From contig NZ_JAUHJR010000001.1 in the NCBI RefSeq assembly GCF_030412915.1, positions 62,001 to 126,000 of the forward strand: a DNA stretch of 64,000 nucleotides. Reading direction: 5' to 3'. Below are positions 29,971 to 40,368 of the stretch, piece by piece (position 1 is the first letter of the stretch; each line of letters opens with the position of its first letter). The position numbers were made by a program, and so were the translations under genes. Origin of the DNA: Nocardioides abyssi (GTDB taxonomy: Bacteria > Actinomycetota > Actinomycetes > Propionibacteriales > Nocardioidaceae). Under the pieces are notes generated by a model. That model was not told where the DNA came from. It worked only from the letters and a program-made list of their open reading frames with translations, and did not search any database.

Positions 29971-31088
29971 TCAGACGACCGTCCAGGTGTCGCCGGAGCT
30001 GATGAGCGCGGCGAGCCGGTCCGAGGCCTCGCCGGGGGCGTCCTGGCGGGCGCTGTCGACCTGGGCGCGGGTCTGGTCGTCGTACGTCGGGCGCTCGACG
30101 GCGCGGAAGATGCCGATCGGCGCCTGGTGCAGGTAGTCGGCCGCGGTCAGGCGGCTGATCGCGAACGCCGTGGACGGGTCCGGGTCGTGCGCGTCGTGCA
30201 CGAGGACCGCCGACTCCTCGACGTCGGCGGCGAGCGCGACCTCGATCGAGCCGGTCCGCGGGTTGCGGACGACGACCTTCGAGCCGCGGCCGTCCTCGCC
30301 GGGCGCGCCGAAGCGGACCTGCTCGCCGTGGACGAGCGGGATGATCGCGTCGGCCTTGCCGTCCTTGTAGTCGCCCTGGCCCTTGATGGCGTCGAAGGCG
30401 CCGTCGTTGAAGATCGGGCAGTTCTGGTAGATCTCCACCAGCGACGTGCCGCGGTGGGCGGCGGCCGCGGACAGCACCGAGGTGAGGTGCTTGCGGTCGG
30501 AGTCGATGGTGCGGGCGACGAACGACGCCTCGGCGCCGAGCGCGAGCGAGACCGGGTTGAACGGGTGGTCGACCGACCCCATCGGGGTGGACTTGGTGAC
30601 CTTGCCCGGCTCGGAGGTGGGGGAGTACTGCCCCTTCGTCAGGCCGTAGATCCGGTTGTTGAACAGCAGGATCGTCATGTTGACGTTGCGGCGCAGCGCG
30701 TGGATCAGGTGGTTGCCGCCGATGGAGAGCGCGTCGCCGTCACCGGTGACGACCCAGACCGAGAGGTCCTCGCGGGCGGTGGCGATGCCGGTCGCGATCG
30801 ACGGCGCGCGGCCGTGGATCGAGTGCATGCCGTAGGTGTCGAGGTAGTAGGGGAAGCGGCTGGAGCAGCCGATGCCCGAGACGAAGACGATGTTCTCCCG
30901 CCGCAGCCCCAGGTCGGGCAGGAAGCCCTGGACCGCCTTGAGCACGGCGTAGTCGCCGCAGCCGGGGCACCAGCGCACCTCCTGGTCGGAGGAGAAGTCC
31001 TTGCCGGTCTGTGCCTGGTCGGTGGTGGGGACCAGCTCCGTGCCCGAGCGCAGGCCCGGGGTGGGCAGGTCAGAGGACAGGGCGGTCA

Positions 31089-31089
<1 letters not shown>
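29971..31089 (-). CDS. korB: 2-oxoacid:ferredoxin oxidoreductase, beta subunit
   Basis: A 372-residue thiamine-diphosphate-binding subunit of a 2-oxoglutarate (or other 2-oxoacid):ferredoxin oxidoreductase. It has RWCPGCGDYAVLKAVQ, with cysteines for the 4Fe-4S cluster, GIGCSSRFPYYLDTYGMHSIHGRAP, and the ThDP/Mg motif GDGDALSIGGNHLIHALRRN...LLFNN. Together with KorA it decarboxylates a 2-oxoacid to an acyl-CoA using ferredoxin. ATG 31089 overlaps the korA stop (ATGA). The substrate is inferred from the actinobacterial KorAB family. Confidence 0.93.
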
Positions 31090-33059
<1,970 letters not shown>

Positions 33060-33141
33060 CTCGCGCCCACTTCCCTTGCTTGCTGCGTCTTCCGGACGAC
33101 ACGGGTCCGATGGATGTCGATCGATCGTACGGCTCAACGAA

Positions 33142-33167
33142 CAGAACTGAAACACGTTCCAGTTCTG
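33142..33167. promoter_or_regulatory. TetR/KstR-like palindromic operator upstream of korA
   Basis: The arms CAGAACTG and CAGTTCTG are perfect inverted copies around AAACACGTTC. The core TGAAACACGTTCCA fits the mycobacterial KstR pattern TnnAACnnGTTnnA. It is 83 bases upstream of korA and about 195 before cysP. A possible minus-strand -35 (TTTCAG) inside it lies 17 bases from TACGAT, so a bound repressor could block korA. The rest of the 302-base gap has no gene. Confidence 0.5.
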
Positions 33168-33361
33168 GGGCAAGGACGACCCGACCTCTCCACGATAGAG
33201 ACCGCGCGGGCGCATCCGAAGTCGTCTCCGTGGTTGGACCCGGCCCAGACCAGTGAGTCCCGACACACCGTCCCATCCACACTTTCTCAGTTAAGTGGCC
33301 TAATCTGCTCGGCATTAGTCATCAACCCGGGTTTCCGGGACGAGCGAGAGTCGAGACGGAC

Positions 33362-34438
33362 ATGAAGATCAAGGTTGCCGCGGCGGGCCTCGCCGCGGGG
33401 GTGCTGGCCTTGGGCCTGGCAGCGTGCGGCGGCGACGCCGAGGGTTCGGACAGCGAGACGATCAGCATCGTGGGCTTCGCGGTCCCCGAGGCCGCCAACA
33501 AGGCGATCGCCGAGGAGTTCACGCAGACCGACGCGGGCGAGGGCGTGAGGTTCAAGACGTCGTACGGCCCCTCCGGCGACCAGAGCCGCGCGGTGGCCGA
33601 CGGGCTCGAGGCCGACTACGTCCACTTCTCCGTCGCGACGGACGTCGCCCGCCTCGTGGACGCCGACCTCGTCGACCCGTCCTGGAACCAGGGCGACAAC
33701 AAGGGCATCGTCTCGACCTCCGTCGTGGTTCTCGGCGTCCGCGACGGCAACCCCAAGGACATCCAGGGCTGGGACGACCTCGTCAAGCCCGGCGTCGGCA
33801 TCGTCACTGCCAACCCGGCGTCGTCCGGCGCCGCGCGCTGGAACGCGCTCGCCGCCTGGGGCCACGTGACCGAGAACGGTGGCTCCGAGGAGGAGGCGAC
33901 CGCGTTCGTCGACAAGCTCTTCGCGAACGTCGTCTCGCTGACCAACTCCGGCCGCGACGCCACCACGAGCTTCCTGCAGGGCAACGGCGACGTGCTGCTG
34001 GCCTACGAGAACGAGGCGATCCTGGCCGCGCAGAACGGCGAGGGCTTCGAGTACGTCATCCCCGAGACCACCCTGCTCATCGAGAACGCCGGCGCGATCC
34101 TCAAGGACGCCGCCCCGGCCGCGCAGGACTGGCTCGACTTCGTGCTCAGCGAGGACGGCCAGCGCCAGTTCGCCCTCACCGGCTTCCGGCCGGTCAACAC
34201 CGCCGAGCCCGGCACCGTCGACTGGGAGGCCGTCGGCCTCGAGCCCGGCGACATCGAGGGCGCCCCGGACAGCGAGGACCCCTTCCCGGCGGTCCCCAAC
34301 CTGCTGACGCTGGACGGCAACTTCGGCGGCGGCGACTGGAGCGGCGTGGCCGACAAGCTCTTCGGCGACGGTCAGGACGGCAACCCGCTCGGCATCGTCA
34401 CCGAGGCCATCGCCAAGTCCGGCAAGGCCAGCAGCTAG
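33362..34438 (+). CDS. cysP: Sulfate/thiosulfate-binding lipoprotein of the ABC importer
   Basis: A 358-residue solute-binding protein. The N-terminus MKIKVAAAGLAAGVLALGLAAC is a lipoprotein signal with the lipobox cysteine at residue 22, followed by Gly/Asp-rich linker. The mature protein has the sulfate-binding family features FKTSYGPSGDQSRAV, ADYVHFSVATDV, NPKDIQGWDDLVKPGV and NPASSGAARWN. It captures sulfate outside the membrane and delivers it to CysT/CysW. GAGACGG precedes ATG 33362. It is first in the cysPTWA operon, 28 bases before cysT. Sulfate and thiosulfate specificity cannot be separated. Confidence 0.93.
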   Translation: MKIKVAAAGLAAGVLALGLAACGGDAEGSDSETISIVGFAVPEAANKAIAEEFTQTDAGEGVRFKTSYGPSGDQSRAVADGLEADYVHFSVATDVARLVDADLVDPSWNQGDNKGIVSTSVVVLGVRDGNPKDIQGWDDLVKPGVGIVTANPASSGAARWNALAAWGHVTENGGSEEEATAFVDKLFANVVSLTNSGRDATTSFLQGNGDVLLAYENEAILAAQNGEGFEYVIPETTLLIENAGAILKDAAPAAQDWLDFVLSEDGQRQFALTGFRPVNTAEPGTVDWEAVGLEPGDIEGAPDSEDPFPAVPNLLTLDGNFGGGDWSGVADKLFGDGQDGNPLGIVTEAIAKSGKASS

Positions 34439-34466
34439 CAAGCGCGGGACGAGAGGACAGGGTGCA

Positions 34467-35306
34467 ATGACTGTCGCGCTCGAGGGTCGGCCGGGACGTG
34501 CCCGGCCGACCCTGGTCAACCACAACCTCACCACGGCGTCCGGGATCGGTCTCGGCGTCTCCATGATCTGGTTCAGCCTGCTCGTGCTCATCCCCCTCAC
34601 CGCCGTCCTCGTGACGGCGTCGTCGGGGGGCTGGGCGGAGTTCTGGCGCAGCATCACCAACGAGCAGACCCGTGCTGCCATCCGGCTCACCGTCATGGCC
34701 GCGGCGTCGGTCACGCTCGTCAACATCGTCGCCGGCACCGCCATCGCCTGGGTGCTGGTCCGCGACCGGTTCCCGGGCAAGGGCCTGCTCGAGCTCGTCA
34801 TCGACATCCCGTTCGCGCTGCCCACGATCGTCGCCGGCCTGGTGCTGGTCTCGCTCTACGGCAACGACAGCCCGCTGGGGCTGCACCTGGCCAACACCAG
34901 CGGCTCGGTCTACCTGGCGTTCCTCTTCGTCACGCTGCCGTTCGTCGTGCGGATGGTGCAGCCGGTGCTCGAGGAGCTCGACATGGAGGTCGAGGAGGCC
35001 GCGGCGTCCCTGGGTGCCGGTCGGGCCACGATCTTCCGCCGGGTCGTGCTGCCCAGCCTGGCCCCGGCCATCGCGGCCGGCGCGGCGCTGTCCTTCGCCC
35101 GGGCGATGGGGGAGTACGGCTCGCTCGTGCTGCTGTCGGGCAACCTGCCCTTCGAGTCCGAGGTGACCTCGGTGCGCATCCTCAGCGCGATCGAGAACGA
35201 CAACCAGGCCGCGGCCGCGTCCATCGCGGCGGTGCTGCTGGTGATCTCGCTGCTGGTGATCGTGGCCCTCGACATCCTCCAGCGACGGGTGGCCCGCCGT
35301 GGCTGA
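34467..35306 (+). CDS. cysT: Sulfate ABC transporter permease CysT
   Basis: A 279-residue inner-membrane permease with six predicted helices. It carries the EAA loop contact for the ATPase (EEAAASLGAGRATIFRRVVLPSLAPAI) and ends with a positively charged tail. IDIPFALPTIVAGLVLVSLYG is typical of CysT/CysU. GAGAGGACAGGG precedes ATG 34467. It overlaps cysW by eight bases. It forms the translocation channel with CysW. Confidence 0.94.
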   Translation: MTVALEGRPGRARPTLVNHNLTTASGIGLGVSMIWFSLLVLIPLTAVLVTASSGGWAEFWRSITNEQTRAAIRLTVMAAASVTLVNIVAGTAIAWVLVRDRFPGKGLLELVIDIPFALPTIVAGLVLVSLYGNDSPLGLHLANTSGSVYLAFLFVTLPFVVRMVQPVLEELDMEVEEAAASLGAGRATIFRRVVLPSLAPAIAAGAALSFARAMGEYGSLVLLSGNLPFESEVTSVRILSAIENDNQAAAASIAAVLLVISLLVIVALDILQRRVARRG

Positions 35307-36144
35307 GACACGACGCGCCTCTGCCGGCCCGACGACGTACGTCCTGCGCGTGCTGGTGATCGCCTACCTGGCGCTGCTCGTCGCGTGGCCGGTCGTCCTC
35401 GTGGGCACCAACGCCTTCGCCAACGGCACCCAGGCCATGGTCGACGTCCTCGCCGACCCCGACACCGTCCACGCGCTGCAGCTCTCCGCGATCGCGGCCG
35501 TCGTTGCCACCGTCATCAACACGGTCTTCGGCGTGACGATCTCGATGCTGCTCGTGCGCAAGGAGTTCCCCGGCAAGCGTGTGCTGAGCGCGCTCATCGA
35601 CCTGCCGCTGTCGGTCTCGCCGATCGTCGTCGGCCTCGCGCTGATGCTGGTGTACGGCGGTCGCAACGGCTGGCTCGGCCCGACGGTCGAGGACTGGGGC
35701 CTGCAGGTCGTCTTCGCGACGCCGGGCATCGTCCTGGCCACGGCGTTCGTGTCCCTGCCCCTCGTGATCCGCGAGGTCGTGCCCGTGCTGCACGAGCTCG
35801 GCACCGAGCAGGAGCAGGCCGCGCAGAGCCTCGGGGCCAGCGGCTGGCAGACCTTCTGGCGGATCACCCTGCCGAGCATCAAGTGGGCCGTCATCTACGG
35901 CGTCGTGCTGACGCTGGCCCGTTCCCTGGGCGAGTTCGGCGCGGTCAAGGTCGTCTCGGGCAACGTCCTGGGCGAGACCAGGACCGCGACCCTGGCGGTC
36001 GAGGAGAGGTACCTCAACTTCGACCAGGAGGGGGCCTACGCGCTCGCGTTCCTCCTCGCCAGCGTCTCCGTCCTCGCCATCCTCGTGGTCTTCGTGCTGC
36101 GCGCACGCGGGACCCGTCACCGAGCCTTCGAGAGGCAGTCATGA
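35299..36144 (+). CDS. cysW: Sulfate ABC transporter permease CysW
   Basis: A 281-residue second permease with six predicted helices. The EAA loop reads [28 protein letters not shown], and [22 protein letters not shown] is the CysW counterpart of the CysT segment. The GTG start is inside the end of cysT; the stop overlaps cysA (ATGA). A family motif near the end, [14 protein letters not shown], distinguishes sulfate permeases from molybdate ones. Confidence 0.94.
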   Translation: MAETRRASAGPTTYVLRVLVIAYLALLVAWPVVLVGTNAFANGTQAMVDVLADPDTVHALQLSAIAAVVATVINTVFGVTISMLLVRKEFPGKRVLSALIDLPLSVSPIVVGLALMLVYGGRNGWLGPTVEDWGLQVVFATPGIVLATAFVSLPLVIREVVPVLHELGTEQEQAAQSLGASGWQTFWRITLPSIKWAVIYGVVLTLARSLGEFGAVKVVSGNVLGETRTATLAVEERYLNFDQEGAYALAFLLASVSVLAILVVFVLRARGTRHRAFERQS

Positions 36145-37145
36145 GCATCGACGTGTCCGGCGTCAACAAGCGCTACGGCGAGTTCGTCGCCCTCCAGGAC
36201 ATCAACCTCACCCTCCCCACCGGCCAGCTCACCGCGCTGCTCGGGCCCAGCGGCGGCGGCAAGACCACGCTGCTGCGGATCATCGCCGGCCTCGAGACCG
36301 CCGACTCCGGCTCGGTCGTCATCGAGGGGGTGGAGGCCACCCGGCTGCCGGTGCAGAAGCGCAACGTCGGCTTCGTCTTCCAGCACTACGCGGCGTTCAA
36401 GCACCTCTCGGTCGCCCGCAACGTCGCCTTCGGCCTGGAGATCCGCAAGAAGCCCAAGGACGAGATCAGGGCCAAGGTCGACGAGCTGCTCCGGCTCGTG
36501 CACCTCGACGCGTTCGCCGACCGGCTGCCCTCCCAGCTCTCCGGCGGGCAGCGCCAGCGGATGGCGCTCGCCCGGGCGCTGGCGATCGAGCCGAGCGTGC
36601 TGCTGCTCGACGAGCCCTTCGGCGCGCTCGACGCCAAGGTCCGCAAGGAGCTGCGCGACTGGCTGCGCCGCCTCCACGACGAGGTGCACGTGACCACCGT
36701 CTTCGTCACCCACGACCAGGAGGAGGCGCTCGAGGTCGCCGACGAGATCGTCGTCGTGAACGAGGGGCGCGTGGAGCAGGTCGGTAGCCCCGACCAGCTC
36801 TACGACGCGCCGGCCAACGAGTTCGTCATGGGCTTCCTCGGCGAGGTCACCGTGCTCGGCGGCGTGCGGCTGCGGCCCCACGACGTCGAGATGACCACGG
36901 CCCCGGTGCCCGGCGCGCTGGAGGGCCGGGTCGTGCGCGCGCTGCGCGTGGGCTTCGAGGTGCGGGTGACGGTCGACGTCGCCGGCCAGGACGCCCCGGT
37001 CACCGTCGTGATGACCCGCACCCATGCCCGCTCGCTCGGCCTCGAGCCCGGGACCGCCGTCTGGCTGGCCCCCGCCGAGGGCGCGACCGCCGTCGCGAGC
37101 GCCACCCCCGCAGCCCGACCCGCCCCGGAGGCGGTCGCGGGCTGA
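36141..37145 (+). CDS. cysA: Sulfate ABC transporter ATP-binding protein
   Basis: A 334-residue ATPase that powers sulfate import. Walker A GPSGGGKT (residues 35-42), the Q loop (FVFQHYAAF), ABC signature [15 protein letters not shown], Walker [13 protein letters not shown] and H loop VTHDQEEA are all intact. The C-terminal ~100 residues form the TOBE-like regulatory domain typical of CysA, ending in an Ala/Pro-rich tail. ATG overlaps the cysW stop. A terminator 13 bases downstream closes the operon. Confidence 0.95.
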   Translation: MSIDVSGVNKRYGEFVALQDINLTLPTGQLTALLGPSGGGKTTLLRIIAGLETADSGSVVIEGVEATRLPVQKRNVGFVFQHYAAFKHLSVARNVAFGLEIRKKPKDEIRAKVDELLRLVHLDAFADRLPSQLSGGQRQRMALARALAIEPSVLLLDEPFGALDAKVRKELRDWLRRLHDEVHVTTVFVTHDQEEALEVADEIVVVNEGRVEQVGSPDQLYDAPANEFVMGFLGEVTVLGGVRLRPHDVEMTTAPVPGALEGRVVRALRVGFEVRVTVDVAGQDAPVTVVMTRTHARSLGLEPGTAVWLAPAEGATAVASATPAARPAPEAVAG

Positions 37146-37157
37146 CCCCGGACCGGG

Positions 37158-37193
37158 CGTCCGCCCGAGCCGTGCACCCGGCTCGGGCGGACG
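37158..37193 (+). terminator. Terminator of the cysPTWA operon
   Basis: A perfect 14-bp stem (CGTCCGCCCGAGCC / GGCTCGGGCGGACG) with an eight-base loop starts 13 bases after the cysA stop. It has no long T-run, as is common in high-GC actinobacteria. Confidence 0.8.
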
Positions 37194-37209
37194 TCCACCT
37201 GTCGTCGTG

Positions 37210-37253
37210 CCGCTGTCGTGCGGCCGGCGTACCGCTGTCGTGCGGCCGGCGTA
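37210..37253. repeat. Perfect 22-bp tandem duplication
   Basis: Two adjacent identical 22-base units beginning CCGCTGTCGTGCGGCCGGC (37210-37231, 37232-37253) lie between the cysA terminator and the 3' end of yajQ. The unit contains its own short GCCGGC palindrome. Function not evident. Confidence 0.85.
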
Positions 37254-37267
37254 TGGCGGCGTACGGC

Positions 37268-37759
37268 TCAGCGGTAGTTGGTGAACTGCACCGCGAAGTC
37301 GTAGTCCTGCTGCTTGACCAGCGCGATGACCTGCTGGAGGTCGTCGCGCTTCTTGGACGAGACGCGCAGCTCGTCGCCCTGGATCTGCGCCTTGACGCCC
37401 TTGGGGCCCTCGTCGCGGATGAGCTTGGAGATCTTCTTGGCGTCCTCGGAGGTGATGCCCTCCTTGAGGTTCACCGTGATCTTCGAGACCTGGCCGGACT
37501 GGCGAGGCTCGGAGGCGTCGAGCACCTTGAGCGAGACGTCGCGCTTGACCAGCTTGCCCTTGAGCACGTCGAGCACCGCGCTCGCGCGGTCGTCGGCGGA
37601 CGCGCTGATCTCGATGACGTGCTCACCCGACCACTCGATGGTGGCGCCGGTGCCCTTGAAGTCGAACCGGGTCGCGATCTCCCGCGCGGTCTGTCCCAGC
37701 GCGTTGTCGACCTCCTGGCGGTCGATCTTGCTGACGATGTCGAACGACGAGTCGGCCAT
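37268..37759 (-). CDS. yajQ: YajQ-family nucleotide-binding protein
   Basis: A 163-residue protein of the YajQ/UPF0234 family, which has been reported to bind cyclic di-GMP in some bacteria. It begins [20 protein letters not shown] and has [14 protein letters not shown] and the second-repeat equivalent [20 protein letters not shown], the two ferredoxin-like halves. The length is standard. ATG 37759 follows GGGAGGGACAG. It is divergent from tRNA-Tyr and convergent with the cys operon. Confidence 0.93.
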   Translation of the reverse strand: MADSSFDIVSKIDRQEVDNALGQTAREIATRFDFKGTGATIEWSGEHVIEISASADDRASAVLDVLKGKLVKRDVSLKVLDASEPRQSGQVSKITVNLKEGITSEDAKKISKLIRDEGPKGVKAQIQGDELRVSSKKRDDLQQVIALVKQQDYDFAVQFTNYR

Positions 37760-37855
37760 CTGTCCCTCCCGGTGACGGTTTTTCGCTGCGGATGCTGCTG
37801 CGCTATTGTTTCGCCTCGTCGTCACCGTGGGCCAATCGCCCGTGGACGACAACCC

Positions 37856-37937
37856 GGCAGGTTGCCCGAGCGGCCAATGGGAGCGGACTGTAAATCCGTC
37901 GGCTTTGCCTTCGAAGGTTCGAATCCTTCACCTGCCA
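37856..37937 (+). tRNA. tRNA-Tyr (GTA)
   Basis: An 82-nt class II tRNA. The acceptor arms GGCAGGT (37856-37862) and ACCTGCC (37930-37936) pair perfectly with discriminator A at 37937. The anticodon GTA lies at 37890-37892 in the loop CTGTAAA, followed by the long variable arm expected for bacterial tRNA-Tyr and a T loop TTCGAAT. The CCA end is not encoded (CCG follows). A possible promoter is TTTCGC (37781) and TATTGT (37804) with 17-base spacing. Confidence 0.96.
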
Positions 37938-37938
37938 C

Positions 37939-37970
37939 CGACGCCCCTGGCCCTGCGGCCCGGGGCGTCG
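37939..37970 (+). terminator. Terminator after tRNA-Tyr
   Basis: A two-part stem CGACGCCCC...GGGGCGTCG with an inner GGCC-CTGC-GGCC hairpin, followed by AGTCATTTCT. It begins one base after the tRNA. Confidence 0.85.
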
Positions 37971-38022
37971 AGTCATTTCTGCGCCTCCGTGCCGACCGGG
38001 CGGGCGGACGGGCAGGGGCGAC

Positions 38023-39057
38023 TCAGGCCAGCAGCGGCCGCACCTCGGTCCCCAGGCGGTGGATCGAACCGAGGGTCTCCTCGTAGGAGGGGCCCTGCGG
38101 CAGGCGCGAGCGCAGGATCACCCAGTCGTCGTCCCCGAGGTCCATCTCGTCGCGGAAGCGCGCGATCGTCGCCGCGGCGTCCTGCGGGGCGCCGACCACC
38201 ATGTACTGCTGGAGGTTCTCGAAGGTCACGTCGGCCATGGACCGGATCTCCTCCGACCAGCCGATCATCCCCCACTTCAGGTAGTAGGCGATCTCGTCGA
38301 CCCACAGGTGGCCGAAGGTGTCGCGCGCGGCCTCGAAGGTGTCGGCGACGAAGCCGTCGAGCAGCTGCGCGACCACCGGCTTGCGGCCCGCCTTGCGCGC
38401 CTCGGAGCGGTAGAGGTCGACGATCCGACGGCGCTCGGGGAGCGGGTCGTAGAAGCCGAGCAGCACGAGCCCGTCGCCCTCCCGTGCCGCGCGGCGCACC
38501 GCGGTCTCGGTCGTGCCGGCGAACCACATCGGCGGGCCGCCCGGGCGGTAGGGGGCGGGGTTCACCAGCACGTCCTGCATCTGCCAGTGCTCCCCGTCCC
38601 AGTCGAAACGTTCGCCCTCCCAGGCCCGGCGCAGGAAGCGGACCGACTCGCGGAAGCGCCCCAGGCGCCGCTCGTAGGGCTCGCCGAAGTGCCGGAAGTA
38701 CCCCTCGTGGTAGCCGGAGCCCACACCGAGGACCAGCCGCCCGCGGCTCGCGACGTCGACGAGCGCGGCCTGCTCGGCGAGGTGGGTCGGGTTGTAGTAC
38801 GCCGGCTGCAGGACGCACGTGCCGAGCTGGATGCGGCTGGTGCGCATCGCCATCGCCATCAGGGCCATGAGCGGGTCCGGCCACATGGTCTCGGTGCGGG
38901 CGTGCCGCTCGGGCACGAACGCGCCGTCGAACCCAGCCTCCTCGGTGGCGACCGCCTCGGCAATCAGGTGCTCGGCGAACGCAGCCGCCCGCTCGCGGTC
39001 GGGCATCGGCTGGTCGTACGGCCCGCCATGGGTGTCCGGCATGTACCCAAACTTCAT
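38023..39057 (-). CDS. LLM-class flavin-dependent oxidoreductase
   Basis: A 344-residue luciferase-like monooxygenase (TIM barrel) using FMN or F420. It has the opening MKFGYMPDTHGGPY, EAGFDGAFVPERH, RIQLGTCVLQPAYYNP, and VDVASRGRLVLGVGSGYHEGYF, with the family GxGxGY-like motif. The substrate is not predictable. It is divergent from an SDR-family reductase, and both promoters sit between two TetR-type operators, so the pair is probably co-regulated. ATG 39057 is supported by GGAGGGG directly upstream. Confidence 0.9.
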   Translation of the reverse strand: MKFGYMPDTHGGPYDQPMPDRERAAAFAEHLIAEAVATEEAGFDGAFVPERHARTETMWPDPLMALMAMAMRTSRIQLGTCVLQPAYYNPTHLAEQAALVDVASRGRLVLGVGSGYHEGYFRHFGEPYERRLGRFRESVRFLRRAWEGERFDWDGEHWQMQDVLVNPAPYRPGGPPMWFAGTTETAVRRAAREGDGLVLLGFYDPLPERRRIVDLYRSEARKAGRKPVVAQLLDGFVADTFEAARDTFGHLWVDEIAYYLKWGMIGWSEEIRSMADVTFENLQQYMVVGAPQDAAATIARFRDEMDLGDDDWVILRSRLPQGPSYEETLGSIHRLGTEVRPLLA

Positions 39058-39071
39058 GACCCCTCCTCCGA

Positions 39072-39165
39072 ACCGACCGAACGGTCGATTTGAACATTGA
39101 CGCTAGCCAGGGCCTTGTGTGATCGCAACCACTTCTCCTACGGTCTGGACGACCGAGCGGTCGAT
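39072..39165. promoter_or_regulatory. Twin TetR-type operators between divergent genes
   Basis: Two near-identical palindromes, CGACCGAACGGTCG (39074-39087) and CGACCGAGCGGTCG (39150-39163), each followed by AT, have centres 76 bases apart in the 118-base gap between the monooxygenase and SDR genes. The form is typical of TetR-family operators. The second lies directly before the SDR ribosome-binding site. No tetR gene occurs nearby in the window. Confidence 0.65.
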
Positions 39166-39175
39166 AGGAGCAGGC

Positions 39176-40273
39176 ATGAAGCGCATGGTGGTTGCCGGGG
39201 CGAGCGGCGTGGTCGGGTCGGCGCTCGTGGACGCGCTGGTCCGCAGCGGGGAGTGGTCGGTCGTGGCCCTGTCCCGGCGCCCACCGGAGCTGGAGGTCGA
39301 GCCCGATCCGGCCCGCTACCAGCACCTCGCGGTGGACCTGCGGGACCGCTCGGAGGTCGCCCGGGCCGTGGGCGGGCTCGGCGCGGTGTCCCACCTGGCC
39401 TACGCCGCGTTGTACGAGAAGCCCGGTCTCGTCGACGGCTGGACGGCAGCCGACCAGATGGCGGTCAACGACGAGATGTTCCGCAACCTGCTCGACCCGC
39501 TGGCAGGGTCCGGCTCGCTGGAGCACGTCACGGCGCTGCAGGGGACGAAGGCGTACGGCGCGCACCTGCACCCGATCCCCGTGCCGGCCCGTGAACGCGC
39601 GCCGCGCGACGACCACGCGAACTTCTACTTCCTGCAGGAGGACCACCTGCGCGAGTCCGCCGACCGGTCGGGGTTCGGCTGGACGGTCCTGCGCCCGCAG
39701 CTGATCTTCGGGGGCGCGATCGGGGCCGCGATGAACCTGGTGCCGGTGCTCGGTGCCTACGCGGCGATCTGCCGCGAGACGGGGCTGCCGTTCTCCTTCC
39801 CCGGCGGTGCGAGCTACGTCTGGGAGGCCGTGGACGCCCGGCTGTGCGCTGACGCCGCGGTCTGGGCGGCCGAGGCGCCGGCGGCGTCCGGGGAGATCTT
39901 CAACCTCACCAACGGCGACGTCTTCGAGTGGCGTCACCTGTGGCCGGCGATCGCGGACGCGGTCGGGCTCGAGCCGGGGCCCGACGAGCCCCGGACGATG
40001 GCGTCGTTCATGCCCGGCCACGCCGCGACGTGGGACCGCGTCGTGGACCGGCACGGCCTGCGGCGCCTGGGCCTGGCGGAGGTGATGGGCGAGTCCCACC
40101 ACTACGCCGACCTCTGCTTCAACCTCGGCGACCTCGAGGAGGTGTTCCCCCGCTTCGTCTCGACGGTGAAGATCCGCCAGGCCGGTTTCGGGGGGTGCAT
40201 CGACACCGAGGAGACCCTGCGGCACTGGCTCGACGTGCTGGCGCGCCGCCGGGTGCTGCCGCCCCCCGGCTGA
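39176..40273 (+). CDS. SDR-family reductase resembling PRISE (progesterone 5-beta-reductase/iridoid synthase-like)
   Basis: A 365-residue NAD(P)-dependent extended short-chain dehydrogenase. The cofactor motif GASGVVG is at residues 8-14. VTALQGTKAYGAHL and NFYFLQEDHL match the plant-type PRISE enzymes (ALQTGTKHY and NFYYTLED), which reduce enone double bonds. AGGAG seven bases before ATG 39176 supports the start. It is divergent from the flavin monooxygenase and shares its operator region, so the two may modify the same xenobiotic or terpenoid-like compound; that is inference. Confidence 0.82.
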   Translation: MKRMVVAGASGVVGSALVDALVRSGEWSVVALSRRPPELEVEPDPARYQHLAVDLRDRSEVARAVGGLGAVSHLAYAALYEKPGLVDGWTAADQMAVNDEMFRNLLDPLAGSGSLEHVTALQGTKAYGAHLHPIPVPARERAPRDDHANFYFLQEDHLRESADRSGFGWTVLRPQLIFGGAIGAAMNLVPVLGAYAAICRETGLPFSFPGGASYVWEAVDARLCADAAVWAAEAPAASGEIFNLTNGDVFEWRHLWPAIADAVGLEPGPDEPRTMASFMPGHAATWDRVVDRHGLRRLGLAEVMGESHHYADLCFNLGDLEEVFPRFVSTVKIRQAGFGGCIDTEETLRHWLDVLARRRVLPPPG

Positions 40274-40368
40274 GACGTCGACGCCGCGCGGGCAATCCGC
40301 AGCGCCCGCCGCTCCGAAGGCAGAGCACGCAGGCCGGTGTGGCCTGCCTCACGGAATGGTGCTCCCCC

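Noticed and set aside
37210..37253. CRISPR or integron-type site
   Set aside because: Two adjacent units without spacers are a simple tandem repeat.
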